Shown here: in pieces, positions 45,784 to 53,519 of the stretch | Numbering within the stretch: position 1 is the stretch's first letter | Layout: the number at the start of each line of letters is the position of its first letter | Assembly: GCA_003158675.1 (NCBI GenBank) | Contig: PMKN01000040.1 | Coordinates: 8,590 to 64,554 of the forward strand | Direction of reading: 5' to 3' | Source: Chloroflexota bacterium | GTDB lineage: Bacteria; Chloroflexota; Limnocylindria; Limnocylindrales; CSP1-4 | Length of the DNA: 55,965 nt | The notes under the pieces: generated by a model | The model's database searches: none | Seen by the model: the letters and a program-made list of their open reading frames with translations, nothing else | Told to the model about the DNA's origin: nothing | Program-made: the position numbers and the translations under genes

Positions 45784-45860
45784 CGGGGTGTGGCGCAGTC
45801 TGGCAGCGCGCATGCTTTGGGAGCATGAGGTCGCGGGTTCGAATCCCGCCGCCCCGACCA
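45784..45860 (+). tRNA. tRNA-Pro (anticodon TGG)
   Basis: 77 nt with CCA encoded. Acceptor stem CGGGGTG/CGCCCCG (one T-G pair), anticodon stem CATGC/GCATG around loop TTTGGGA, T arm GCGGG-TTCGAAT-CCCGC. Starts with C as bacterial tRNA-Pro does. Nothing is inserted at its 3' end, so it is not occupied as an integration site. Confidence 0.97.
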
Positions 45861-45918
45861 TCCCGTAGTTCATGGAGCGCTGCTCGGCACGCCAATCGGC
45901 GGCACGGCCCCGCCCCAG

Positions 45919-46644
45919 CTAATAGACGGCGCAGCTAACGACGTGGCCGGCTACCGTGAGACGTTCCAGCTCGGCGCGGGACACGTTGGCCTCGGGCCGG
46001 GAGGCCGCGCGCTCCAGCAGGCGCTCGATACCCTGGGCGGCTTCCGGGGGCAGGTCCTGAGTGGCGACGAGCGCACAGTCGTCGACGTGCAGGTAGGCCG
46101 CGGATCCTCCCAGCAACGCGAACTCCGCCGGGGTCAGCTCGATGACGCTCGGACGGGGGCCCTGCTCGTAGGTCTCCCGATACAGGAAGTAGCGCTGATC
46201 CGCGGGCGCGGCCGCGGCGGCGGCGAGGTCGGCTCTGGCTACCTCCTCGACGGCCTGCTCCGCGGGCGTCAGGGCGGCCGTGCTCTCTTGGCATTCGTCG
46301 TCCGCGGCAGCCGGTGAGGTCGAACCGACGGCCAATGCGTCGTAGACGGCCACCTCGTCGCGGGGCGACTGGGCAGATTCCCGGACCGCGATCGCGGTGG
46401 AGCGCGTCAGGAAGGCGACTCGCTCGCTGCCCCACTCCTCGTCGATCGTGACCCGGACGTTGCAGCCAACCAGATCTTCCTGCCTATCGACATCGAGGAT
46501 GGTCAGAAAGCTTTCGACATGCTCCTGCGCTATCTTCAAACTCGGATCGTTCAGCCCTGGGACGGAGTCGAGGCGAATGACCAGGGCCGCCGGGTCCTGC
46601 ACGTCGGGGCCCACCGACTGCACCCTCGAATTCACCAAACGCAC
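45919..46644 (-). CDS. Hypothetical protein
   Basis: 241 residues, no membrane segment, no recognised motif. The N-terminal half looks beta-rich (ALVIRLDSVPGL, VGCNVRVTIDEEWG), the middle is Ala-rich helical, and the end has an amphipathic helix then VAGHVVSCAVY. GTG 46644 is chosen because GAGAGGAG lies eight nt upstream and a GATACT -10 box lies at 46693-46698; the frame is open further upstream but Arg-rich and antisense-like. Downstream of, and same strand as, the YdeI-like gene, but with its own promoter. Confidence 0.65.
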   Translation of the reverse strand: MRLVNSRVQSVGPDVQDPAALVIRLDSVPGLNDPSLKIAQEHVESFLTILDVDRQEDLVGCNVRVTIDEEWGSERVAFLTRSTAIAVRESAQSPRDEVAVYDALAVGSTSPAAADDECQESTAALTPAEQAVEEVARADLAAAAAAPADQRYFLYRETYEQGPRPSVIELTPAEFALLGGSAAYLHVDDCALVATQDLPPEAAQGIERLLERAASRPEANVSRAELERLTVAGHVVSCAVY

Positions 46645-46692
46645 CGCCGGCGCTCCTCTCAAGTTGCCCGCAGGCTCCGGACCTGGGTAGGC

Positions 46693-46698
46693 AGTATC
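46693..46698 (-). promoter_or_regulatory. Candidate -10 box, minus strand
   Basis: GATACT on the minus strand, ~42-nt leader to the GTG at 46644. Supports the short start for that gene. Confidence 0.4.
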
Positions 46699-46796
46699 CG
46701 GTGAATCGATGGCATTGCAGGAATCGTCCCGGCGGGTGGGCTTCCAAGAAGAGACTTCGTACCGGCTCGTGCGCCGATCCCGAGAGCGGCACTCCG

Positions 46797-47384
46797 TCAG
46801 GCCCGGCGCTGCCACAGCTTCGCGATCGGTTCGCCGCGTTCGGCTATAGCTCCGATCTGCCGGACGCGTCCAGCCCGCGTCTCCGGCCGCTTCGCCTGGT
46901 GGACCCAGGCCAGGGCGCTCCTGCGGACCGAAGCGGAGCTTGAATCGAACCGCTCTCGAGCGCCGGGCCGCTCGGCGAGAGCAGCGGCCAGATCGTCGGG
47001 CACTATGAGCTCGTCGATGGCATCCATCGAAGCCCACGACCCGTTGGCACGGGCGAGTTCAACTGCCCGGCGGCCGGCCTCGGCCATGAGGCCTGCGGCT
47101 TGGAGCCGGGCCACTCGTTCTTTGTTCATTCGGGCCCATGCGCTCGTGGGTCGGCGCGGCGCGAACCACTGCATAGTCCGGTCGTCGTCGAGGCGGTTGA
47201 TCACGCCGTCGATCCAGCCGAAGCACAGAGCTTCCTCTACGGCCTCGTCATAGGAAACCGTGGGACGGGCCGTGCGCTTCTTCCAGGTGACGAGCCAGAC
47301 GCCCGAGTCCTGACCGTGATGCGCCTCGAGCCAGGCGCGCCAGTCGGCCCTGGAGTCGGGCTGGAAGCGGGATTCCCTCGTCAT
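46797..47384 (-). CDS. YdeI/OmdA-family protein
   Basis: 195 residues. RADWRAWLEAHHGQDSGVWLVTWKK, SYDEAVEEALCFGWIDGVINRLDDDR, QWFAPRRPTSAWARMNKERVARLQAAGLM and the C-terminal FDSSSASVRRSALAWVHQAKRPETRAGRV are the family's conserved blocks. Function is poorly known; characterised members relate to cationic-peptide or stress resistance. Leaderless start with GATACT seven nt before ATG, 102 bases from the divergent GH1 gene. An open frame continuing to 48854 is antisense to the GH1 gene and not coding. Confidence 0.9.
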   Translation of the reverse strand: MTRESRFQPDSRADWRAWLEAHHGQDSGVWLVTWKKRTARPTVSYDEAVEEALCFGWIDGVINRLDDDRTMQWFAPRRPTSAWARMNKERVARLQAAGLMAEAGRRAVELARANGSWASMDAIDELIVPDDLAAALAERPGARERFDSSSASVRRSALAWVHQAKRPETRAGRVRQIGAIAERGEPIAKLWQRRA

Positions 47385-47391
47385 GCGGGCC

Positions 47392-47397
47392 AGTATC
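47392..47397 (-). promoter_or_regulatory. -10 box placed for a leaderless transcript (YdeI-family gene)
   Basis: GATACT on the minus strand ends seven nt before ATG 47384. Divergent partner at 47475. Confidence 0.55.
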
Positions 47398-47474
47398 GTC
47401 CGCCGGTCGCGGAGATGCAGGCGTCGGCGTACCCAATCCCGCAGGGATCGCCCGCAGCGTGGAGGCTCGGCCGC

Positions 47475-47480
47475 TATCCT
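47475..47480 (+). promoter_or_regulatory. -10 box placed for a leaderless transcript (GH1 gene)
   Basis: TATCCT ends six nt before GTG 47487; no ribosome site. Confidence 0.55.
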
Positions 47481-47486
47481 CACGGT

Positions 47487-48770
47487 GTGAGCGAGCTTAC
47501 CTTCCCCGACGGGTTTCTCTGGGGTACGGCAACCGCGGCGCATCAAGTAGAGGGCGACAACACCAACAGCGATTGGTGGGCCTTCGAGCGGATGCCGGAC
47601 ACGCCCTGCAAAGAGCCGAGCGGATCCGCAATCGAGCACTATCGGCGATATGCGCGCGACATCGCGATGTTGGCCGGCCTGGGCTTCAACACCTACCGAT
47701 TCTCGGTGGAATGGGCGCGAATCGAACCGGCTGAAGGCGAGTACGACCAGGCCCAGATGACCCACTACCGCCGGATGGTCGACCTTTGTCGCAAGAGCAA
47801 GCTCACGCCGATGGTGACCCTCAACCACTTCACGTTGCCCAAATGGCTTGCCGATCGGGGCGGCTGGCTGTCGCCCACCATCACGCGCCACTTCGAGCGC
47901 TTCACCCAGCATGTCGTCCAGGCGCTGGGCGATCGAGTGGAGTGGTACTGCACGCTGAACGAGCCGGGCATCGTGGCCTTCGGGGGCTATGGCGGCGGGC
48001 TTCCCTTCCCGCCCATGCTCAAGGGCGTGGAGAACTGGAAGTCGGCGACGGCCCACCTCGTGGAGGCCCACAAGGCCTCGAGGGCGGCCATCAAGCAGCT
48101 GCTCCCGAGCGCGAAGGTCGGCCTGACAAACTCGATGCAGGAATGGGAGGCCAACGCCGGAGGCACGCCGGTCATGAACTACGCCCGCGGTCTTATGGAG
48201 GACGCCTATCTCGAGGCCGCCGCGGACGACGAGTTCATCGGCATTCAGACGTACACGCGGGCCCGGCTCGATCTCCCTCGGGCCGCCGGAATCGCAGCCC
48301 GCTTCGGGCTCTCGATCCCCGCCATCGAGAAGATGCTCGTTGGGCGCATCACGGCATGGCAGCGAGAGTCCGGTTCCGGAATCGCCACTGCGCCGGGGGT
48401 TCGAACCACGCAGATGGGGTACGAGTACCGCCCCCAGGCCGTGGCGGCGACCGTCCGCCGCGCGGCCAGTCTGCTGCCCGGCAAACCGATCGTTGTGACC
48501 GAACACGGCATTGCCACAGACGACGACACGGAGCGCATCGAGTTCATCACCGCGGGGTTGCAATCCCTCCACGCCGCGATCGAGGACGGCATTCCCCTCA
48601 AGGGCTACGTCTACTGGAGCGCCTTCGACAACTTCGAGTGGTCGAGCGGCTACGCCATGAAGTTTGGGCTGATCGCCGTGAACCGAACCACTCAGGAGCG
48701 AACCATCAAGCCGTCGGGCCGCTTCCTGGGCGAGATTTCGCGAGCCAACCGCCTCAAGTTGCCGACGTAG
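47487..48770 (+). CDS. Family 1 glycoside hydrolase (beta-glucosidase/galactosidase type)
   Basis: 427 residues. FPDGFLWGTATAAHQVEGD at the N-terminus, YRFSVEWARIEP, acid/base Glu159 in CTLNEP, nucleophile Glu339 in VVTEHG (usual form TENG; His replaces Asn), and GYVYWSAFDNFEWSSGYAMKFGLI near the end. Cytoplasmic, no signal peptide. Hydrolyses beta-linked mono- or disaccharides; the substrate cannot be read from sequence, though a galactokinase gene lies 1.8 kb downstream. Slightly shorter than typical (~450). Start GTG with -10 box six nt away. Confidence 0.94.
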   Translation: MSELTFPDGFLWGTATAAHQVEGDNTNSDWWAFERMPDTPCKEPSGSAIEHYRRYARDIAMLAGLGFNTYRFSVEWARIEPAEGEYDQAQMTHYRRMVDLCRKSKLTPMVTLNHFTLPKWLADRGGWLSPTITRHFERFTQHVVQALGDRVEWYCTLNEPGIVAFGGYGGGLPFPPMLKGVENWKSATAHLVEAHKASRAAIKQLLPSAKVGLTNSMQEWEANAGGTPVMNYARGLMEDAYLEAAADDEFIGIQTYTRARLDLPRAAGIAARFGLSIPAIEKMLVGRITAWQRESGSGIATAPGVRTTQMGYEYRPQAVAATVRRAASLLPGKPIVVTEHGIATDDDTERIEFITAGLQSLHAAIEDGIPLKGYVYWSAFDNFEWSSGYAMKFGLIAVNRTTQERTIKPSGRFLGEISRANRLKLPT

Positions 48771-49252
48771 ACCGCACCCGCCGTCCGCCGGACCAGGTGG
48801 TCGCCCGACGCCCAGATAACGCAAGACCGGCGCAGCCCGCGCCGGTCTCGGCAAGCGGCTCGCGGCAGGGCTCGCCGTCCCTACCGCGTCGTGAGGCCCG
48901 CCCGAGTGTCACCGCTGAGGTTGCCCGCCCGAGCTCGGAACTGGAGGTTCGACGCGCAGCGCTCACGGTCGGCCGCCAACGGGAAGGTCCCGCTGCTTTC
49001 GCGATTGAGTCGCGCACCTCTGGCCGAAACCTGTGCCCGCATGCCGCCTCCCGCACCTGGAAACCGGGCGATGGAGCCACGCTACGCCTGGCCCAGAGCC
49101 GAATGCAATACCCGATCGAATGGGCCCTGATGGGAATGGCCTTCACGGCCGATGCCTAGTCTGAGCGTGTTCCGCCCACCGAGCCGGCCGCGCCCGATCT
49201 GGGCGCCAACGGCACGTCGTCGCCTCTCGGCAAGGAGCCGCCCGAACATCTG
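48771..49252. other. Intergenic stretch of 482 bases, no gene
   Basis: Frames here are Arg/Pro/Ala-rich with no domain. It holds the hairpin at 48824-48848, two GCCCGCCCGAG direct repeats (about 48896 and 48925) enclosed by a 7-bp complement CGCGTCG/CGACGCG (48885-48891 with 48950-48956), and a TAGTCT -10-like box at 49157 that could drive the aminotransferase gene (leader ~85 nt). No motifs of RNase P, tmRNA or SRP RNA were found. Confidence 0.5.
48824..48848 (+). terminator. Candidate terminator after the GH1 gene
   Basis: AGACCGGCGC, 5-nt loop, GCGCCGGTCT: perfect 10-bp stem 53 bases after the stop, no T-run. Confidence 0.45.
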
Positions 49253-50536
49253 ATGGACAAGGAATCGCCGCTCGCACGAGCACCCTCGCCCGCGGCCGAC
49301 TGGGCCCTCGACGAGACCGTGACGTTCCTCAATCACGGTTCCTTTGGCGCGTGTCCGCGGGCGATCCTGGACGTCCAGCGGGGCTGGCGAGACAAGCTGG
49401 AAGCCCATCCGGTCCGCTTCCTGGGCCGCGAATTGGAGGACCTGCAGGATTGGGCTCGCTCGGAGATCGGAGCGTTCGTCGGAGCCGACGCCGACGACCT
49501 GGCGCTCGTCTCCAACGCCACGACGGCCGTGAACATAGTCCTGCGGTCCCTGCGCTTCGAGAAGGCGGACGAGCTGCTTGCCACCGACCACACCTACAAC
49601 GCCATCCTGAGCGCCCTTCGGTTCCGCGCGGCCACGGACGGAGCAAGGGTCGTGGTGGCGCGAATCCCCTTGCCAATCTCCTCGCCGGACGCCGCTTTCA
49701 ATGCGGTCATGGAGGCGGTTACTCCCCGAACGAAACTGGCGGTGCTGGACCATGCGACCAGCGTCTCGTCCTTGATCATGCCGGTGGAGCGGCTCATCCC
49801 CGCTCTGGCTGAGCGCGGTATAGACGTCCTGGTGGACGGCGCCCACGGGCCCGGAATGCTGCCCCTCCGGCTGACCGAGCTTGGCGCCGCCTACTACGCC
49901 GGCAACGGCCACAAGTGGATGTGCGCCCCGAAAGGTTCGGCCTTCCTGCACGTCCGACGCGACCGGCAGGCAACGATCAAGCCGCTCTCGATCTCTCACG
50001 GGGCGAACGACAACCGCAACGATCGCTCGCGCTTCCGCCTGGAGTTCGACTGGCAGGGCACGATCGATCCGAGCGCCTGGCTGACCTGGCCAGCGGCCAT
50101 CGACGGCCTGGCCGAGATGTTCCCGGGCGGCTGGGCGGCGATCGTCGCCTTCAACCACCAACTGGCCGTCACCGCTGCCCAGATGCTGGCCCAGGCGCTC
50201 CATACGGCCGTCCAGGCACCGCCGGAAATGACCGGCTCGATGTCTACGATTCCGCTGCCCGGCGGTCCGTGGTCCCGGGTCGAAGCGACGCGCCGCAAGG
50301 ATCTGATCGAAGCCGCGCTGCGTGCCCGCCGCTTCGAGGTGCCGCTGATGATGTGGCCCAGCCCGTGGCTCGTCGATTCGGGGGACCTGCCGGCCACGAC
50401 CGAATTCTTCTTGCTGGTCCGGATCTCGGCCCATATCTACAACTACTTCGGCCAGTACGAGCGTTTGGCTTCGATCCTGAGCGGTTTTCCGGGCGCCGAC
50501 CGCACCCAGGCCGGCCCGCCACCATCGACGGACTGA
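49253..50536 (+). CDS. Class V aminotransferase-fold PLP enzyme (CefD-like)
   Basis: 427 residues. FLNHGSFGACPRAILDVQ at the N-terminus and LVSNATTAVNIVLRSL are typical of the isopenicillin-N-epimerase-like branch; DVLVDGAHGPGMLPL holds the ring-binding Asp; YYAGNGHKWMCAPKGSAF carries the Schiff-base Lys. The substrate of this branch is usually unknown (epimerase, desulfurase or lyase). The start ATG has only a distant AAGGAG (15 nt). Convergent with galK, whose end lies 25 bases away. Confidence 0.88.
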   Translation: MDKESPLARAPSPAADWALDETVTFLNHGSFGACPRAILDVQRGWRDKLEAHPVRFLGRELEDLQDWARSEIGAFVGADADDLALVSNATTAVNIVLRSLRFEKADELLATDHTYNAILSALRFRAATDGARVVVARIPLPISSPDAAFNAVMEAVTPRTKLAVLDHATSVSSLIMPVERLIPALAERGIDVLVDGAHGPGMLPLRLTELGAAYYAGNGHKWMCAPKGSAFLHVRRDRQATIKPLSISHGANDNRNDRSRFRLEFDWQGTIDPSAWLTWPAAIDGLAEMFPGGWAAIVAFNHQLAVTAAQMLAQALHTAVQAPPEMTGSMSTIPLPGGPWSRVEATRRKDLIEAALRARRFEVPLMMWPSPWLVDSGDLPATTEFFLLVRISAHIYNYFGQYERLASILSGFPGADRTQAGPPPSTD

Positions 50537-50561
50537 GCCGGCCCTAACGGCTGCGCAGGCC

Positions 50562-51830
50562 TCAGTGGCCGCCGAGCGGACCGGCCCCGTCGACCGGTGC
50601 GACTTCGTAGAGGCGCGCGACCAGGCCCGTCCGACGCGGGTATTCGGTGGCAACGGCTCGGGCCAGGGCGGACACGGCCCCATCTCGAACGAGGTTCACG
50701 GTGCAACCGCCGAACCCCGGCCCCGTCATTCGCGCCGCCACGACACCGGGCACGGACGTGGCGATCGTGACCATGGCGTCGAGCGCGGGCACGCTGGCCT
50801 CGAACTGCGTCCGAAGCGACTCGTGGGATGCGGCGAAGATGCGGCCCAGGGCATGGAGGTCGCCCAAGGCCAGCGCGACCGCGACGGCGCGGACCCTGAG
50901 GTTCTCGGTGATGACGTGCTCGGCGCGGCGCGCCAGCTTCTCTGGCAAGGCGTGGCGGTGTCTGCGCAGCGTGGCCAGGTCGACGTCCCGCAGCGACGCG
51001 ATGCTGGGCTCCCGCTCGGCAAGCAGGGCTACCGCGCGGCCGCATTCGGCACGCCGCTCGGCGAGCGACGAACTGAGCCGGGCTCGCGGCACGCCGGCGT
51101 CGCAGATGACCACACGCAGGCCCTCGGGCATGGCGACGGTCCGGCTCTCCAGAGAGCGGCAGTCGAGCAGGATAGCTCGCCCTGCGCGGCCGGCGGCGCT
51201 GGCAAACTGATCCACGAGCCCGCACTCGGCGCCGACATACTCGCGTTCGGCGCGCTGCGCCAGGGCCGCGAGATGCGGGGCGGCGACCCGGCGCTCACCT
51301 GCGAGCAGGGCGACGGCCGAGGCGAGTTCGAGAGCAGCGGACGAGGCGAGGCCGACGCCGAGCGGGACGGTGGAGTCGACCACGCCGTCGAACCCGCCGA
51401 TGGGCAGCCCGCCTTCACGCAGCGACCACGCGGTCCCGGCCACATAGTCGGTCCAGCGAGGGCCCGGCAGCCGTTCGGACGCCGCGTTCTCGAGCGCGAT
51501 CCCGCCCCCGCTCCTGCCCGATCCCGCTTCGAGATCGTCGATCTGGAATGCGGCGACCTCAGCGGACTGGAGCGAGGCGATCCGCACCGACCGGTCGCGT
51601 CTCCGGCGCGTTGCGATCCAGGTATCTAGTTCGATCGCGATCGGAAGCACGAAACCGTCGTTGTAGTCTGTGTGGTCGCCCATGAGATTGACCCGGCCCG
51701 GAGCTCGCACGAAGGCAATTTCGTTCGAGTTCGATTCCGCGTCGTCGGGAAAAGTCGCGCGCAGCGCGGCCTCCAGACGACGCCGCCGGTCGGCGTCGCG
51801 CGCGGCTACGAGGGCCAGGATGTCTCCCAC
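50562..51830 (-). CDS. galK: Galactokinase
   Basis: 422 residues. Phosphorylates galactose at C1, first Leloir step. GHMP signatures: APGRVNLMGDHTDYNDGFVLPIAI (about 43-66; canonical Glu of GEHTDYN is Asp), GVGLASSAALELASA (ATP loop), and RMTGPGFGGCTVNLV. GTG 51830 is placed six nt after TAGCAT, so the transcript is leaderless. No galT or galE nearby. Asp for Glu keeps charge, so activity is plausible; other GHMP sugar kinases share this signature less well. Confidence 0.92.
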   Translation of the reverse strand: MGDILALVAARDADRRRRLEAALRATFPDDAESNSNEIAFVRAPGRVNLMGDHTDYNDGFVLPIAIELDTWIATRRRRDRSVRIASLQSAEVAAFQIDDLEAGSGRSGGGIALENAASERLPGPRWTDYVAGTAWSLREGGLPIGGFDGVVDSTVPLGVGLASSAALELASAVALLAGERRVAAPHLAALAQRAEREYVGAECGLVDQFASAAGRAGRAILLDCRSLESRTVAMPEGLRVVICDAGVPRARLSSSLAERRAECGRAVALLAEREPSIASLRDVDLATLRRHRHALPEKLARRAEHVITENLRVRAVAVALALGDLHALGRIFAASHESLRTQFEASVPALDAMVTIATSVPGVVAARMTGPGFGGCTVNLVRDGAVSALARAVATEYPRRTGLVARLYEVAPVDGAGPLGGH

Positions 51831-51836
51831 CGCTAA

Positions 51837-51842
51837 ATGCTA
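51837..51842 (-). promoter_or_regulatory. -10 box placed for a leaderless transcript (galK)
   Basis: TAGCAT on the minus strand ends six nt before the GTG at 51830. Confidence 0.6.
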
Positions 51843-51926
51843 GCGCCGCCCGAAGCCATTGATGAGCGGCAGGACTAAGATGGCCCGGGACGCTGCCGAA
51901 GATGTCCGTGGCAGCAGTGGGTTGAG

Positions 51927-53444
51927 ATGCCATCCGGCGAGTATCTTCTCGCGCCCTTCGCGGTAGCAACCGCTGCCGCCATGGCGCTGGCCGCCTTGAT
52001 CGGAGCTGCCCTGACGGGCCGCGGCCCTCTCTATCGACGCGTCCAGAGTATCGGTCGCCTCCGGACGGGGCGGCGAGACGAAGCCCAGGCCGCCCCCGCC
52101 TCCGCGCCAGCCTCCGGAGATGAAGCTTCGGGCCATGCTGTCGAGCCCCAGATTCGGCTCCTGGCGAGACATGACCGGCCTCTGGCGGCCACGGCACTCC
52201 AGCGCGATCGCCCATCCGAGGACGAACTCACCACCGTCCTTGGAGGCTCGTTTGCCGATGAGACGTTCAATCGGGCCCTTCGAGTCCTGGCCTGGTCGCT
52301 CATCCTGACGGCGATGGCGGTCGTGCTGATCAGCCACCGCTGGCAGCCGGTCGAACCTCAGATATTCGCCACCCTCACCCTGGCCGGCGGGTTCGTACTG
52401 GTCGTCCACGAGTTCCTGCCGTCGAGTGGGTTGGGAAACGGCCGCTTCCTGCTGGAGGCCAGCGGAACGACCGGATTCTTGACGGCACTGGTTCTGTTGA
52501 CGGGAAACGCCATCAGCCCCTTCTTCTTCGTCTTCCCGTTGCTCGCGGGCGGCGCGGCGCTCATCGCCGCCCGGCCTCGGGTGACATTCATTCTGGCTCT
52601 GGAGACGGCGGCGGCCTACGGCATCGTCGCCTGGGCCGGCTGGGTCAACGGCGACTCCACGAGCGACTCGCTCATTCGGGTCGGGATCAACATCGCGGCC
52701 CTGCTGTTGCTGGTCTACGCGGGAACGGCAGTCGCACGCGTCCAGCGGCGCACTCGCGACGCTGCCATTCGGCTCTCCACCATCGACTCGCTGACGGACA
52801 TCTTCAACCGAGCCTTCTTCTTCAACGCAGTCGAACGAGAGATTCAGCGCAGCCAGCGGTTCCAGCGGGGCTTCTGCTTGCTGATGATGGACCTCGATGG
52901 CCTGAAGTCGATCAACGACCGCTACGGCCACTACCAGGGCGACCTCGTCCTGCGGGACGTGGCCCGGGTCATAAGCGGCGGACTGCGCAAAGTGGACGTG
53001 GCCGCCCGCTACGGCGGCGACGAATTCGTGGCGCTGCTGCCCGAGACGGACGCCTCGGGAGGATACCGCGCGGCCGAGAAGATACGTCTCGGCGTGAACG
53101 AGCTGACGATCGAATCGGACGGCCAGGCGATCAACGTATCGATCTCGATCGGCATCGTCTCGTACCCGGAAGGCGGCGAGACCGCGGACGCGCTGCTCAT
53201 CGCCGCCGATCAGGCGATGTATTCATCCAAGAGCCTGGGCAAGAACATGGTGGTTGGGTACGCCGACCTCAGCAAGCGTTCCGGCGGACCGTCGCCGAGT
53301 GCCGGCACCGGCCCCGGAAGCGGCGGCGGGGGCGGCGGGGGCAGTGGCGCCGGTGGCGCCGGGCGGCGTGGCGAGCGGGCCAGGAGCGTTGCGGATCGCA
53401 GGGATCAGGACCCGGACGAGTTCGGGGGCAGCCGGCCGGCCTGA
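51927..53444 (+). CDS. Membrane-bound diguanylate cyclase (GGDEF)
   Basis: 505 residues. One helix near 7-29, a disordered acidic stretch, then about five membrane segments (near 117-136, 148-165, 178-198, 200-235, 252-270) forming a MASE-like sensor. The GGDEF domain spans 285-445 with YGGDEF at 362-367 and the inhibitory I-site RKVD five residues before it, so it should make c-di-GMP from two GTP with product inhibition. The last ~55 residues are a Gly-rich tail (GPGSGGGGGGGSGAGGAGRRG). Divergent from galK with 96 bases between; TAAGAT at 51876 may be its -10. Confidence 0.94.
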   Translation: MPSGEYLLAPFAVATAAAMALAALIGAALTGRGPLYRRVQSIGRLRTGRRDEAQAAPASAPASGDEASGHAVEPQIRLLARHDRPLAATALQRDRPSEDELTTVLGGSFADETFNRALRVLAWSLILTAMAVVLISHRWQPVEPQIFATLTLAGGFVLVVHEFLPSSGLGNGRFLLEASGTTGFLTALVLLTGNAISPFFFVFPLLAGGAALIAARPRVTFILALETAAAYGIVAWAGWVNGDSTSDSLIRVGINIAALLLLVYAGTAVARVQRRTRDAAIRLSTIDSLTDIFNRAFFFNAVEREIQRSQRFQRGFCLLMMDLDGLKSINDRYGHYQGDLVLRDVARVISGGLRKVDVAARYGGDEFVALLPETDASGGYRAAEKIRLGVNELTIESDGQAINVSISIGIVSYPEGGETADALLIAADQAMYSSKSLGKNMVVGYADLSKRSGGPSPSAGTGPGSGGGGGGGSGAGGAGRRGERARSVADRRDQDPDEFGGSRPA

Positions 53445-53507
53445 ACGTCCAGAAGGTGGCCCGCAATCGCCAGGCGGTCGGTGAATTCGGGCTCGGTTCC
53501 GGCGGTG

Positions 53508-53513
53508 TAGCAT
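53508..53513 (+). promoter_or_regulatory. -10 box placed for a leaderless transcript (trans-sulfuration gene)
   Basis: TAGCAT ends six nt before ATG 53520 and favours this ATG over the GTG at 53517. Confidence 0.6.
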
Positions 53514-53519
53514 CCGGTG

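Noticed and set aside
45784..45860. Integration site of a mobile element at tRNA-Pro
   Set aside because: No integrase and no duplicated tRNA 3' end seen; no transposase or phage gene appears anywhere in the window.
47385..48854. Upstream extension of the YdeI-family frame to 48854
   Set aside because: Antisense to the GH1 gene; family homology begins at the ATG at 47384, which has its own -10 box.
48771..49252. RNase P RNA, tmRNA or SRP RNA
   Set aside because: None of the conserved sequence blocks of these RNAs is present on either strand.
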